Positions 9,667 through 18,549 are shown, counted from the stretch's first letter. The stretch: DNA of 64,000 nucleotides from Haloquadratum walsbyi J07HQW1 (GCA_000415965.1 KE356560.1:2103689-2167688), one strand, 5' to 3'. The notes: generated from the letters alone by a model not told the origin. Numbers and translations: made by a program.

Positions 9667-10128
9667 ATGACAGTGGAAGCGGTAAGCGCTGGAGCCATCC
9701 TCTTCCGCGACACTCGTGGTCAACGGGAGTATTTACTCCTTAAAAGCCGACCAGGTGATTGGGAATTTCCAAAAGGCGGGGTCGAAGGAGAAGAGGAGCT
9801 TCAGCAAACAGCAATCAGAGAAGTCGAAGAGGAAGCCGGTATCGATGATTTTCGCCTTATCGATGGCTTTCGCGAAGAATATGAGTATGTGTTTGAAGCG
9901 AATGGAAGAACGATTCATAAGACTGTTCATCTTTTCATTGCACATTCATTTGAGGCAAGTGCCGAGTTGTCGAATGAGCATCGCGATCTTCAGTGGCGCG
10001 ATTATCAACAGGCGCTGAATACAATTACACAGGATGGTCCGCGGGAAATTTTTGAGCACGCACACACGTATCTTGATGAACTGGCTGCGAAAAACGCTAA
10101 TCGTGAGCGACCGACATATCTCCCATAA
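9667..10128 (+). CDS. Nudix hydrolase, Ap4A-type
   Basis: This 153-residue protein contains a perfect Nudix box (G-x5-E-x7-REU-x-EE-x-G-U) spanning about residues 37-59, with REVEEEAGI as its core. The early GAILFR and LLKSRPGDWEFPKGG segments are characteristic of the bis(5'-nucleosyl)-tetraphosphatase-like branch. The family cleaves nucleoside diphosphates linked to another moiety with a divalent metal; dinucleoside polyphosphates are the likely substrate class. The ATG at 9667 gives the standard MTVEAVSAGAILFR start. It is followed by a 265-base gap before the DUF5787 gene on the same strand. Confidence 0.85.
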   Translation: MTVEAVSAGAILFRDTRGQREYLLLKSRPGDWEFPKGGVEGEEELQQTAIREVEEEAGIDDFRLIDGFREEYEYVFEANGRTIHKTVHLFIAHSFEASAELSNEHRDLQWRDYQQALNTITQDGPREIFEHAHTYLDELAAKNANRERPTYLP

Positions 10129-10393
10129 TCTCTATCTGCGTGCTCATGAGTCGCCATCGCTGCCGCTGTCGCTTTCAGTTCCAAAAAGAGACGGACTGAA
10201 GTGCAAGCAGTGTCTTATATCGCCTATCTTGCGGCTTCGTCTGATGATCAATCCGTGCACTCTGGAGACGATGAGCACGGATAGCACTCAATCGCGCCGT
10301 CACCTCTCTCAATCTGTCTCAAACGATGTGGTTTAATCACTCAGAGTCAGATATGAGAGAACTCACCCAAATAGTTACTTAATTCATAAGAAT

Positions 10394-11638
10394 ATGTCTG
10401 ACTATCCCAGTGATGCTGAGTTCGGATTCGAACTACTCGTGTGTCGGTGGGCCGAACAAAAGTGGCCACCACATGATGCTGAGGCGCAGGCGCAGACGCA
10501 GGCTCATGCTCAGGATGACTGTGCAGTGATTATTTCACGACAGCGTGGAACTCAACACCGACGATGGGATACAATTGTGCTTGAGTGTGACCCAGCAGGG
10601 CTCAGCGCACGAGAGCAGTTTGGTCCACGCACACTTGATTCGGACCTCCTGCGTGTTGTTCGGTGGGCACCGGAAACATGGACATGGTACCGCGATGCGA
10701 TTCCTCAACCTGACTTCCCCTGGCGATATGTCCGGGCGGCAGTGCATCGAGCCGCCGACCGCGGCGTGATCAATACCCGTCGACAGGGGAATCGAATCGA
10801 GATGAAACGAGTCGCCGAATATCCACGGTGGCTTCGACGTATCATTGCAATCGAGAACAAGCCAGATCTTGATGCGAGCGCAGCCCGAACTCTTCGTGAT
10901 CAACTACAAAGAGATGTTGAGACTGCGCTTGCGGATGAAGTCTGGGTTGCAACGACGGCAACCAACAATCAGGTTGAGCCTGTGTTACTCAAAGATCTTC
11001 CGGCTGAGGTTGGTATACTCACCTTCGATTTCGACCCTGATGTTCAGTATCATGACTGGGCTGAGGCGTCGGTGATATGGCATCCAACGAAATTGGACTC
11101 AACGGATCCTCAAGATTGGTCGAAGCGGGAAAGCTCCAGTGAACAACAGACAAACTCGGACGAGAACGAAGAGAGAAATCAATCATCAGAAAAGATGACA
11201 ACGACAGCATCCAATTCATCACATAGGGAAGGAAAGACATCGAACGAGTCGTCATCTGGTCCACAGACCACTGATGCAACAACCACCATCTCTGATACGG
11301 AGAGAGTGATTGACACAGAGCGATATCGACAACGATTGATACTTGCTGAACGTGCGTATGGAGCGGGATGGCGCTCATATCACGAGACAATGCGTCCTGA
11401 CTGTCGACACTTTGAGTTACGACGATTTGGGAATGCTGGTGTTGTTGTTCCATATTGCGCTGCAAAACAACGGTCACAGACCGCTGCAGAATGTGCTGGT
11501 GATTGCGCAGAATTCGAGCCAGAGCCTCCGAACTGGCGAATGCGCGGATGGCCACTCACCGGCGGTCCTGGAGCTCGGATTAAACAATTACTCACAACAC
11601 GTCGTGAACGCGTGCGAGAGCGTGAAACATCACAGTGA
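10394..11638 (+). CDS. DUF5787 protein, candidate Fe-S/Zn PD-(D/E)XK nuclease
   Basis: This encodes 414 residues. The N-terminal half (FELLVCRWAE at 12-21, RRWDTIVLECDP at 56-67) and the segment IAIENKPDL (151-159) resemble a restriction-endonuclease-like core, with Asp59 and the ExK-like Glu154/Lys156 as candidate active-site residues. A low-complexity Ser/Thr/Glu linker (about 240-305) leads to a C-terminal region with four cysteines: Cys337, Cys355, Cys367 and Cys371 (AECAGDC). Cys17 is an additional N-terminal cysteine. This layout recalls Cas4/AddB-type nucleases that bind an iron-sulfur cluster. The DUF5787 label is from memory of the haloarchaeal family; the nuclease call is inference. 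A hexamer-encoded AQAQTQAHAQ tract occurs at 31-40. Confidence 0.65.
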   Translation: MSDYPSDAEFGFELLVCRWAEQKWPPHDAEAQAQTQAHAQDDCAVIISRQRGTQHRRWDTIVLECDPAGLSAREQFGPRTLDSDLLRVVRWAPETWTWYRDAIPQPDFPWRYVRAAVHRAADRGVINTRRQGNRIEMKRVAEYPRWLRRIIAIENKPDLDASAARTLRDQLQRDVETALADEVWVATTATNNQVEPVLLKDLPAEVGILTFDFDPDVQYHDWAEASVIWHPTKLDSTDPQDWSKRESSSEQQTNSDENEERNQSSEKMTTTASNSSHREGKTSNESSSGPQTTDATTTISDTERVIDTERYRQRLILAERAYGAGWRSYHETMRPDCRHFELRRFGNAGVVVPYCAAKQRSQTAAECAGDCAEFEPEPPNWRMRGWPLTGGPGARIKQLLTTRRERVRERETSQ

Positions 11639-11931
11639 AAGCTCACTCCTCCTCAGCATTCATCTGTTGAATCGGGTGAGACTCCAACAGCAGATAATCA
11701 ACTCAATGAAGATAGCAATCAATCAGAATCGTTCATGTGTTCCTGTTGCAAACTGGATCATGTCATAACTGCTTTCCTCAACAGTAACTTAACAGTCTTG
11801 ATGATCTGAGTGTCGTTCTTCGAAACAAAACGGAGCGCGCACACAGGCGTTCGAAATAAAATAAGCATGAGTATGAGTATACCTGTGGGTTCGGGTTCAA
11901 ACAGAAAGACTACTCAGAGTGGCACTGACTG
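11639..11931. other. Convergent intergenic region
   Basis: Two converging genes end here. The spacer is AT-rich and contains ATGAGTATGAGTATACC-type short tandem sequence around 11867-11882. No gene or clear terminator hairpin is seen. Confidence 0.3.
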
Positions 11932-12624
11932 TTAATCAACATCTTCAAATTCCGTCTCAATTTGTTCAAGAGTATCTGAGTGAACGCCAGTAGTGTCAGC
12001 GTCAGCATCAGCATTAGCGTTGAGGGTGGAACGGTGATTTGACTCTGCTGTCTGTGCGGTCTCTGTTGTTGAATTCGAGTGCGTATGCGTACTTGTGTCC
12101 GTATCCGTATCTATATCTGATTGCTGTGTTTGTTCGACATCAATCATATCACGGGAAGTCGCTAATTGAAACGTCGGGACGGTCCGATAAACGATGGTGA
12201 CAACGTCTTTTTGTCGGAGACTCTGTAATGCTTCTCTCACATCCTCGACAGATGGATCGATATCATACTCCTCTCGAAGGTCATTGAGAACAGACACGAC
12301 GCTCTGTGATCGATCATCGGGTCCAGCAAGTACGGTGAATACGTGTGCGTGGAGTTCTGGTACACGAATAATTGATGGAATGCCCTCGTTATCCTCACCC
12401 CCCTCAACACCAGGAGCAACATCAACGAGTTCTGCTGCTTCCTCAGTCGCGCGAATAAGACTGTTATCATCACGATAATAGTACTCACCAAGTTCTGATT
12501 CGAGATATTGATGAATTTCACTTCCAGAATCAATTCCCCAACGCTCCTGTAGTTCTTTGTTCTTCGTCGGTTGTAATTGAACAACGTCTGCAAGTCGTTT
12601 TTTCGCTTGCTCTGAGAGGACCAT
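11932..12624 (-). CDS. DUF5797 family protein, winged-helix-like
   Basis: The start at 12624 (MVLSEQAKKRLADVVQLQPT) matches the haloarchaeal DUF5797 family; a longer frame to 12687 adds an unlikely hydrophobic leader. The protein is 230 residues. Residues 1-60 (NKELQERWGIDSGSEIHQYL) and 90-160 (VVSVLNDLREEYDIDPSVED, then ALQSLRQKDVVTIVYRTVPT) look like two winged-helix-type modules, which suggests a DNA-binding or regulatory role, not proven. The last 70 residues are a low-complexity tail of Asp/Thr/His/Ala dipeptides encoded by hexamer repeats (for example DIDTDTDTSTHTH and NANADADAD). The tail is much longer than the family core requires. Confidence 0.7.
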   Translation of the reverse strand: MVLSEQAKKRLADVVQLQPTKNKELQERWGIDSGSEIHQYLESELGEYYYRDDNSLIRATEEAAELVDVAPGVEGGEDNEGIPSIIRVPELHAHVFTVLAGPDDRSQSVVSVLNDLREEYDIDPSVEDVREALQSLRQKDVVTIVYRTVPTFQLATSRDMIDVEQTQQSDIDTDTDTSTHTHSNSTTETAQTAESNHRSTLNANADADADTTGVHSDTLEQIETEFEDVD

Positions 12625-12904
12625 ATCAGCGGTTACACGCCCGATTACATAAACACGAGCGATAATGATGACCTCAATTGTATCCAATATTGAGCATCGG
12701 TATCAACGACATGAGCAATCTATCTGCAGTCATTATACAGCGTGTCAAATAACTGACACTACCACTACTGCCATCGGCATCGCTATTGCTATCGCTTTGT
12801 GACTCAGTGGAATCACCACAGAAGAGTCACACAGCAGATTCAATAGTCGTAATTGATTACGATTATAATAACTGTTAGAAGGGACCCAGACAAGAGTCTT
12901 TGAT

Positions 12905-13678
12905 ATGAGTGCTGAACCTGTTACACTCGATTGGAATGACGATGTTGCGACTATTACGATTAATCGTCCAGAACAGATGAACGCGCTGAATGAGGTCGCT
13001 CTTGATTTGCTCGAAACACATCTTCGCTCGGCTGCTGACGATGATGCGCGATGTCTCATCATTACCGGCGCAGGCGAGAAGGCATTTGTTGCTGGTGCTG
13101 ATATCGAACGAATGCAATCGTTTGGAACAGAAGCCGCTCAACAGTATACCGAGCAGGGTCATCGGATTGCGAATCTGATTGAATCATTCCCAGCACCGGC
13201 TATTGCCGCAATCAATGGATATGCATTCGGTGGCGGATGCGAACTGGCACTTGCGTGTGACCTTCGGGTTGCTTCTGAGCGGGCAGTCTTCGGGCAGACA
13301 GAAATCGATCTGGGCATTATCCCGGGATGGGGTGGCACACAGCGTCTGCCAGCACTTATCGGTGATGAAATGGCACGTCGAATGATCTACTTCGGTGAAC
13401 GAATCGATGCGACTGATGCATATGAGCGTGGGCTTGTTGGTGAGGTTGTTGCACATGATGATCTCACAGATCATGTTTCGGAGCTCGCAACCGAACTCGC
13501 TGCCAAACCGGCGACTGCAATGCGCGCTGCAAAGGAGGCGCTCAATACTGCACATAATGCCCCGCGCTCGACAGGACTTGAGTATGAAGCCCGAACGTGG
13601 AGTGGACTGTTTGGCACAGCGGACCAACGCGAGGGAATGTCAGCGTTTCTTGAGGATCGCGAACCGGACTTTGAGTAA
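12905..13678 (+). CDS. Enoyl-CoA hydratase
   Basis: This 257-residue crotonase-family protein adds water to trans-2-enoyl-CoA. Both catalytic glutamates are present: Glu113 in GYAFGGGCELALACDL and Glu133 in FGQTEIDLGIIPGWGG. The oxyanion-hole segments AFVAGADIERM (60-70) and the GGG of 109-111 are also intact. The motifs make hydratase more likely than a dehalogenase or isomerase variant. The ATG at 12905 gives the usual N-terminus, and an AT-rich GATTATAATA lies at 12861-12870, about 40 bases upstream. It stands alone, with a hairpin just after its stop. Confidence 0.88.
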   Translation: MSAEPVTLDWNDDVATITINRPEQMNALNEVALDLLETHLRSAADDDARCLIITGAGEKAFVAGADIERMQSFGTEAAQQYTEQGHRIANLIESFPAPAIAAINGYAFGGGCELALACDLRVASERAVFGQTEIDLGIIPGWGGTQRLPALIGDEMARRMIYFGERIDATDAYERGLVGEVVAHDDLTDHVSELATELAAKPATAMRAAKEALNTAHNAPRSTGLEYEARTWSGLFGTADQREGMSAFLEDREPDFE

Positions 13679-13690
13679 TGACAAAATCAA

Positions 13691-13719
13691 TGAAAGAGTG
13701 CGTGAGAGCCGCTCTTTCA
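13691..13719 (+). terminator. Inverted repeat after enoyl-CoA hydratase
   Basis: An 8-bp perfect stem (TGAAAGAG at 13691-13698 and CTCTTTCA at 13712-13719) with a 13-base loop starts 12 bases after the stop codon. It may mark transcript end or processing. Archaeal terminators usually depend on U-tracts, so this is a tentative call. Confidence 0.35.
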
Positions 13720-13849
13720 GTATCATATCGGTATGATATTTATCTCCCAACTGGTGGCGTCGCGACTTTCGTGATCTGAAACGAATGGAGCGCAGGGGAA
13801 TGGGACGGGTGAACCACCCTGCTCTACTCAGCCGCTGATACGGCTCCAA

Positions 13850-14025
13850 TGAGGGCGGAGCTTCCTGTTTCAACGAGCGGAGTGCCCGCCGTCTCGTTGA
13901 TGAACTCATCGAGGACGATGTGGTGACACCAGTCCCAGACCGGCGCGTCTTCGTTCACGAGCCAAGTGACGAGACCTTCGACTGAATCACCCAGCTCGCC
14001 GCCTTTCATCGCGACTGGCAGGTCG
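13850..14025 (+). pseudogene. Remnant of helix-turn-helix-type plasmid protein
   Basis: One forward frame reads ERSARRLVDELIEDDVVTPV followed by PDRRVFVHEPSDETFD, a TGA, and ITQLAAFHRDWQVDADAEDD. This looks like the C-terminal part of a small winged-helix protein that in haloarchaeal plasmids and proviruses precedes a zinc-finger gene, exactly as here. The start is missing and a stop interrupts it. Codons are strongly G/C-ending. Confidence 0.45.
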
Positions 14026-14048
14026 ACGCCGACGCGGAGGACGACTGA

Positions 14049-14400
14049 TGCAACAGACGTTTTCGGGTGTGCGTTCTGCGATTTATCGCCCGGTGCAGAG
14101 ATGGGCGAGGCGCATTCGTGGTGAAAAGACGATCGGGTAACACATCGGATCTGTATCGACTGTGCCACCCAGACGCGGTAGGATCCCGACAAGCGCGACC
14201 ACTACACCTGCGACGGGTGTGGGCTCGTTGTTGACACGCTTGCGGCGTCGCTGGCGCACCGCGCCGGAGCGGGACCGAAGGTGCTACGCGGCTCACGCGC
14301 TTCCGTGTGGAACTCGGTCGTCTCGAGGAGCGTCTTGTCCAAGAAGTCAGTAAAGAAAGAGGACAAGCGATGTCCGTACGTCACCCCCCGAAATAAAGGC
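14049..14400 (+). pseudogene. Remnant of plasmid/virus-type zinc-finger protein
   Basis: A forward frame reads TDVFGCAFCDLSPGAEMGEA followed by a stop, then VTHRICIDCATQ, a second stop, and DHYTCDGCGLVVDTLAASLA. Three CxxC pairs are visible (CAFC, CIDC, CDGC). A frameshift near 14250 continues as LTRFRVELGRLEERL. This is the recognisable zinc-finger partner that follows the preceding helix-turn-helix-type remnant in many haloarchaeal plasmids and proviruses. At least two stops and one shift make it dead. Confidence 0.5.
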
Positions 14401-14441
14401 TGAGCCCGTCATTTAGATGTTTGTCGCACGACAGTACTATC

Positions 14442-14774
14442 ATGAAATACGCGAGTGTCAGCGTCAGGTTCCCGGTCGAACTCGACACTGAGATCGAGCG
14501 ATTCCTCGATGAAACGGGGATCTACACGAATAACAGCGAGTTCATCAAGGAAGCATGTCGGTCCTATCTCCGAGAATTCAATGACGACACGGCGATTGCC
14601 GCGCTTCGGCTGGAGCAACTGCTGGCACAGATCAAACAGAGCCGCTGGTCTGATAGCGATATCGACGCGGAGCTCGCAACACTCGGGGAGAAAGTCCATG
14701 CAAACGACCTCGAACAGGTCGTCAAAGAGGCACGGAAAGAGACGTCCGAGCAGGTGTACGGGTCTGACGCGTGA
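14442..14774 (+). CDS. Ribbon-helix-helix antitoxin-like protein
   Basis: This encodes 110 residues from the ATG at 14442 (MKYASVSVRFPVELDTEIER). Residues 3-45 form a ribbon-helix-helix domain: strand ASVSVRFP, helix ELDTEIERFLDE, then TNNSEFIKEACRSYL. The C-terminal half is an acidic/basic helix suited to toxin binding. The stop overlaps the GTG of the next frame by four bases, the usual VapB-VapC coupling. The downstream PIN gene is broken, so this antitoxin appears to be orphaned. G/C-ending codons mark it as part of the foreign island. Confidence 0.75.
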   Translation: MKYASVSVRFPVELDTEIERFLDETGIYTNNSEFIKEACRSYLREFNDDTAIAALRLEQLLAQIKQSRWSDSDIDAELATLGEKVHANDLEQVVKEARKETSEQVYGSDA

Positions 14775-15226
14775 AGATCCTCGATACGAATCTGTGGATC
14801 TTCGGAACATTGTGAACCAACGAGCAGGCCGCTGTATTGCTTGCTGAAATCGACCGCGGTGAGACAACGTCTGCTATCAACGCGTACATGCTCCAAGGCG
14901 CTGGTCGCATTCGACCGGACACAGAGTCCCTCTGTGGTGGACCGTGAGACCGTCAAAACGAGGTTTCTGACGCGACTTACGGAATGGAATTATTGAGGTG
15001 TCGTTGAGTCGTGATGTGAGCGACACACTTCTGCGAGAGCAGCCATCGGCTCCTCCCGTGCAGACGCTCGCGTCTGTGAGATCCAGTCGAAGGACGTTCC
15101 AATCCTCGTACTGGCGTTTGGGCACCGGACCACGAACCGACTTTTCTCACAGATGCTAAATCCTTCGCCGAACTGGAGCCAGCAGCGTGCTCCCTCCCTG
15201 AAATCACCATCGAATACGGTGCCTGA
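14771..15226 (+). pseudogene. vapC: Broken PIN-domain (VapC-type) toxin
   Basis: The GTG at 14771 overlaps the antitoxin stop and begins VKILDTNLWIFGTL, the first PIN strand with its catalytic Asp, followed by a TGA. The same frame goes on TNEQAAVLLAEIDRGETTSA, then shifts near 14890. In other frames VDRETVKTRFLTRL, VPILVLAFGH and the C-terminal DAKSFAELEP and LPEITIEYGA can be traced. These match the PIN order including the late Asp-containing strand. Multiple shifts and a stop indicate the toxin is inactive. Confidence 0.7.
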
Positions 15227-15323
15227 CAGCGCACAATCTTGCTACGACAGCGCCTCCTTGACGAGAATGTGATAATATGACTCGAACGTCATATATTGAA
15301 ACCGGCGGCGGTGTTCGGTATCG

Positions 15324-15470
15324 ACATGGAGTGTCCTGGGTGTGGCGGTCCTATCATAATAGAAGTGGAGCCAACCCACCCGCTCTCAGCATCAGTGGCG
15401 GATGCACTGCTTACTGCTGACAGAGACGAGCAAATTGTCGTCGCGCTTGAATGTAACCGTGATGTTCGTC
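15324..15470 (+). pseudogene. Truncated zinc-finger-like fragment
   Basis: A forward frame reads MECPGCGGPIIIEVEPTHPL then SASVADALLTADRDEQIVVA and LECNRD before the composition degrades. One CxxC pair is present at the start. It may be the first part of a short metal-binding protein cut off by the neighbouring reverse-strand fragment. The open frame continues to 15730 but the later part does not look coding. Confidence 0.35.
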
Positions 15471-15760
15471 CCGGTGGGGGTAGCGGTTGCCATTCCGGAA
15501 CTGTTAGTAGTGACTGTATTCATCGTTTCTCCCGGAGCGAGATGGTCCGACTGGACAGCGGCAGCCCCGTATCTGGGTCGGTCAATCATATGACGAGAGT
15601 GCTCGTTCTGTTCCGTCCATACGTCAGCCCACCCGAGAAGAACCCGATACCGATAGGCCTGTATCCGGTACTCGTTGACGCGGTTATCCCACTCCGCATG
15701 GGGGACATCATCCGTCGCGTCCTAGAGTGAGACTGTTCCGTCGTCGACTTTGATCCGCAT
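15392..15760 (-). pseudogene. Possible exported-protein fragment with internal stop
   Basis: A reverse frame starting at 15760 reads MRIKVDDGTVSL, a TAG, then DATDDVPHAEWDNRVNEYRI and onward to the tail GTNITVTFKRDDNLLVSVSS. The Thr/Asn-rich, strand-like C-terminal part recalls haloarchaeal pilin or archaellin-type surface proteins, but no signal region is seen. The single stop and overlap with another fragment suggest a decayed gene in the foreign island. The family is not certain. Confidence 0.3.
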
Positions 15761-15847
15761 TCACTACCTGTATTCATGCGACCAATCAGATTCTCAACGG
15801 AAACAGCAACCACCCATACCCTGTAACCTGCGCAGGGAAGCTAAGAA

Positions 15848-15854
15848 TTTAAAT
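15848..15854 (+). promoter_or_regulatory. Probable TATA box of tfs
   Basis: The AT-rich box TTTAAAT lies 27-33 bases before the ATG at 15881. That is the spacing expected for a leaderless haloarchaeal transcript, and it supports the chosen start. Confidence 0.45.
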
Positions 15855-15880
15855 TCATGAGGGTGCTGACTGGGTGTACA

Positions 15881-16204
15881 ATGAAATTCTGTGATGAGTG
15901 CGGGTCAATGATGAAAAAACAGGGCGACGTTTGGATGTGTAGTGATTGTGGCTCCGAGGAGTTAGCCGATGCGGCTGAGACAGCAACGATGACCTCCACG
16001 GAGAGTCAAGAAGAAAGTGGAGCTGTCGATATGTCCGATATTGACGATGCTGACATTGGACCAACAACGACTGTGATTTGTCCAGAGTGTGATAACGACA
16101 CAGCAAGATACGAAATGAAACAAATCCGCGCAGCTGATGAATCAGAAACGCGCTTTTTCACCTGCACAGAGTGTGGTCATAAGTGGCGCGAGGATGATCA
16201 TTGA
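15881..16204 (+). CDS. tfs: Transcription factor S (TFIIS/RPC11-like)
   Basis: This 107-residue protein stimulates RNA cleavage by stalled archaeal RNA polymerase. The N-terminal ribbon has Cys4, Cys7, Cys20 and Cys23. The C-terminal TFIIS-type ribbon has Cys67, Cys70, Cys95 and Cys98. The catalytic acidic loop is present as RAADESET, with the Asp-Glu pair at about 86-87. An acidic linker of about 35 residues separates the two domains. The ATG at 15881 is favoured over the upstream in-frame ATG at 15857 because the TATA box sits just before it. It lies immediately after the foreign island. Confidence 0.93.
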   Translation: MKFCDECGSMMKKQGDVWMCSDCGSEELADAAETATMTSTESQEESGAVDMSDIDDADIGPTTTVICPECDNDTARYEMKQIRAADESETRFFTCTECGHKWREDDH

Positions 16205-16403
16205 TAGCTCAGTACAGTGACTCGTCTCGGCTTAGGGTCACATCTCCGTGCAACCCCTGTGAGGCACTTGCCTTGTCAGTTCTGTGGACGTAAGTATTGA
16301 ACATCACATTCGTCATGTCGTCATGGCTGGATAGGGTGACACTGCAGAGCAGGGATGCAAGATACTGATAACTAATATCTGCCTACGGTCCGATTATCTA
16401 GAT

Positions 16404-17006
16404 GTGCCGGTGGATGTTCCCCCGCCAACAGTGAATCTCAGCGATCGGTGGCAATTACAGACTGATAAAACGACAACGCCATTTGAGACTGCGATTGTGA
16501 CCGTTCACGCACATACCTGTGTGTTTACTGATATAAAATTGAGTGCTGCAATTAATACCAGTAAGGATACTGACACAGACACGACAACAACCTGGCGTTT
16601 TGTTTTTGCAAGTCGTCTCCAACTCTCACGGTCAGCCGCAATATCAGACCCAATTCTCACACTCGTGCGTAATCGTGCAGCCTCTCGATTCGTTGAAATT
16701 CTCAACGAACGGGGTTTTTCCTCAATCCGCGAGGCTGATACACGCCGGTTTGACCGTGGCGCTGAGACTGTGCCGATACGTCGATATCGTGCCACTGTTA
16801 TCCCTGCCCCAGCCCCGACTGAGAAGATGGCTCAGACTCCCGTTGAGGCGTATGTTACGACGTGGGCGCAATCAGCAGAGCAAGATCAAAATCAAGACCT
16901 CATGATTGCCGGGGGAGCATACCCATTATCTGTTCCGAGTCACGTCCACTTTGATCGTAAGCAGGGTCGTACAGAGTTATTTGATATTATTCGATCTGTT
17001 GAATAA
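16404..17006 (+). CDS. Conserved-looking haloarchaeal hypothetical protein
   Basis: This 200-residue protein starts at a GTG (16404). I do not recognise a named family. It alternates strand-like and helical segments: VNLSDRWQLQT, FETAIVTVHAHTCVFTD, WRFVFASRLQLS, then a helix VRNRAASRFVEILNERGFSS and further strands ending AGGAYPLSVP. A hexamer-encoded DTDTDTTTT stretch interrupts a beta region near residues 54-62. No membrane segment or metal site is evident. It lies alone on the forward strand between tfs and the converging trmI gene. Confidence 0.6.
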   Translation: MPVDVPPPTVNLSDRWQLQTDKTTTPFETAIVTVHAHTCVFTDIKLSAAINTSKDTDTDTTTTWRFVFASRLQLSRSAAISDPILTLVRNRAASRFVEILNERGFSSIREADTRRFDRGAETVPIRRYRATVIPAPAPTEKMAQTPVEAYVTTWAQSAEQDQNQDLMIAGGAYPLSVPSHVHFDRKQGRTELFDIIRSVE

Positions 17007-17395
17007 TGCAACTATTTATGACGATTCTTCAGGGTTGTACTCATAATCATCGTCACCAACAGTCGTTGGCAATCTCACCACTGCTTATATCGGAATTCAC
17101 GCTCATCTGATTGTGAACGTTTGTGTACGTGTTTCGTTTTTAATAATGAAAATGATAGTACCAACGACTGCTATCAGGAGTATGACTCAGAGTGACTCAC
17201 TCCATACCACACTACTCGCTTGCTTCGCTCGTTTCTGACCGAGAGGAGTGTTGTCCTCAATTGTATATAAGAGCGTAAACGTCAGTCTCGTTTCCTCATC
17301 AGCGTCAGAGATCAGATTGGATCTGCTATCTGTGCTCTGGCGTATCGATTGAGATGAGCTCAAGACAAATGCCCGGGGTTTGACCCCGAGGCGAT
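17007..17395. other. Convergent intergenic region with palindrome
   Basis: About 390 bases separate the hypothetical gene and trmI. A near-palindrome CGGGGTTTGACCCCG lies at 17374-17388, seven bases beyond the trmI stop on its downstream side, followed by AGG, matching the hairpin family seen elsewhere. No gene is supported. Confidence 0.35.
17374..17388 (-). repeat. Hairpin CGGGGT / ACCCCG after trmI
   Basis: A 6-bp stem with a 3-base loop sits directly after the trmI stop codon. It may work as a transcript-end hairpin, or be a shortened copy of the CCTCGGGG / CCCCGAGG element found at 21.2, 38.7 and 41.9 kb. Confidence 0.4.
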
Positions 17396-18151
17396 TCACT
17401 CGAGTCGTCCGATAGTCAAATACCCTGTATGACCGACACCAGCAGTCGATGGTCGTGACCCACGCTCGCCAAAGTCCATCTCACGCTGGATAGTCTCATA
17501 TGTCTCAATTGCTTCGAAACCAGCGTCACGAGCCGCTTCAACAGCCGCTCGAGTATGCTCGATGAATGGGACATACACCCCAATATACCCACCAGATGCA
17601 AGAACTGCCTGTGCCTGCTCAATAATCGTTGGGGCATCACCGGTATCAAGCGTCAATACATCAAATGGTCCCTCAGTAGCAACAGTGTCACACGCTGTTG
17701 TGAGATCACCAGTCCGAACCTCAACAGTATCTGTGACGCCAGCAAGCGACATGTTCTCGCGTGCGATATCAGCAAATTCTGGGTCAATCTCATACGTAAT
17801 CACATCAGCGCCAAGTCGACCAAGGTACGCTGCAAGCACACCTGTTCCCGTCCCAGCATCAAGCACGCGATCACCACGGGAAATTCCGGTATGACCGATC
17901 ATGAGTCCAATGTCACGAGGAATCATCGGTGCACCGGTACGCTCGAAATGATTGAATAAATCTGGACCACGAAGCCGACGAACAGTAAACGGCACATCAA
18001 GATGCGTTTCAATGACATCACCCGGTTCAATGTCTGTCGGAACCTCAACTACACCAAGATCTGTTTGGAGTTCCTCGCCTGGTGCACGGAGATACTCGCG
18101 GTCGTGTTCGTCGTTAACGAGCAGATACGAACTGGAACTGGAGGCAGTCAC
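17396..18151 (-). CDS. trmI: tRNA (adenine-N1)-methyltransferase TrmI
   Basis: This 251-residue SAM-dependent enzyme forms 1-methyladenosine at position 57/58 of the tRNA T-loop. The small N-terminal beta domain (residues 8-80) precedes a Rossmann fold with motif [18 protein letters not shown] (about 93-109), an acidic end of strand 2 (YEIDPEFA) and LTLDTGDAP near 162-170. The segment [20 protein letters not shown] before motif I is typical of TrmI. Its start overlaps the nac stop by four bases (ATGA), so the two genes are cotranscribed. This nac-trmI pairing is common in haloarchaea by my recollection. Confidence 0.9.
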   Translation of the reverse strand: MTASSSSSYLLVNDEHDREYLRAPGEELQTDLGVVEVPTDIEPGDVIETHLDVPFTVRRLRGPDLFNHFERTGAPMIPRDIGLMIGHTGISRGDRVLDAGTGTGVLAAYLGRLGADVITYEIDPEFADIARENMSLAGVTDTVEVRTGDLTTACDTVATEGPFDVLTLDTGDAPTIIEQAQAVLASGGYIGVYVPFIEHTRAAVEAARDAGFEAIETYETIQREMDFGERGSRPSTAGVGHTGYLTIGRLE

Positions 18152-18549
18152 TCCAATTGAGCAATTGCGGCTGCAAGATCGCCATCGGTCGACTCAAGCG
18201 CAGCACGCGCGTCATCTGTGTTGACGCCAGCACGTTCTGCGACAATCTCAACATCCGCGTCTGGGATTCCTTCCGTGTCAGTGTCCTCGCTGGTCTCACC
18301 CTGACCTGCAGTATCATCAGTCACTGCCTGCTGTGTATCGCTGCGCTCGCGCGTCTCTGGTTCACCAACAATTTGATATGTTTGTTGACCCTGCGCATCC
18401 ATTCGCGTCACCTGTGCATCATCAAATACAAGATCCTCATCTGCTGTTTGGATCCGAACCTCCTCGACGTCAAGTTCGGTAACGTCGATACCCATTTGTT
18501 TCATCATCTGTTTCATCTTTCGGGGATTCATTCCGCCTCCACCAAACAT
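18148..18549 (-). CDS. nac: Nascent polypeptide-associated complex protein
   Basis: This 133-residue archaeal NAC homologue forms a homodimer that binds nascent chains at the ribosome. The N-terminus [20 protein letters not shown] is diagnostic. The NAC beta domain follows ([20 protein letters not shown] to about residue 60). An acidic Thr/Asp/Gln linker comes next, then a C-terminal UBA domain ([20 protein letters not shown], about 99-133). The linker is longer than strictly needed, as in other haloarchaeal copies. It is the first gene of the nac-trmI pair. Confidence 0.95.
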   Translation of the reverse strand: MFGGGGMNPRKMKQMMKQMGIDVTELDVEEVRIQTADEDLVFDDAQVTRMDAQGQQTYQIVGEPETRERSDTQQAVTDDTAGQGETSEDTDTEGIPDADVEIVAERAGVNTDDARAALESTDGDLAAAIAQLE

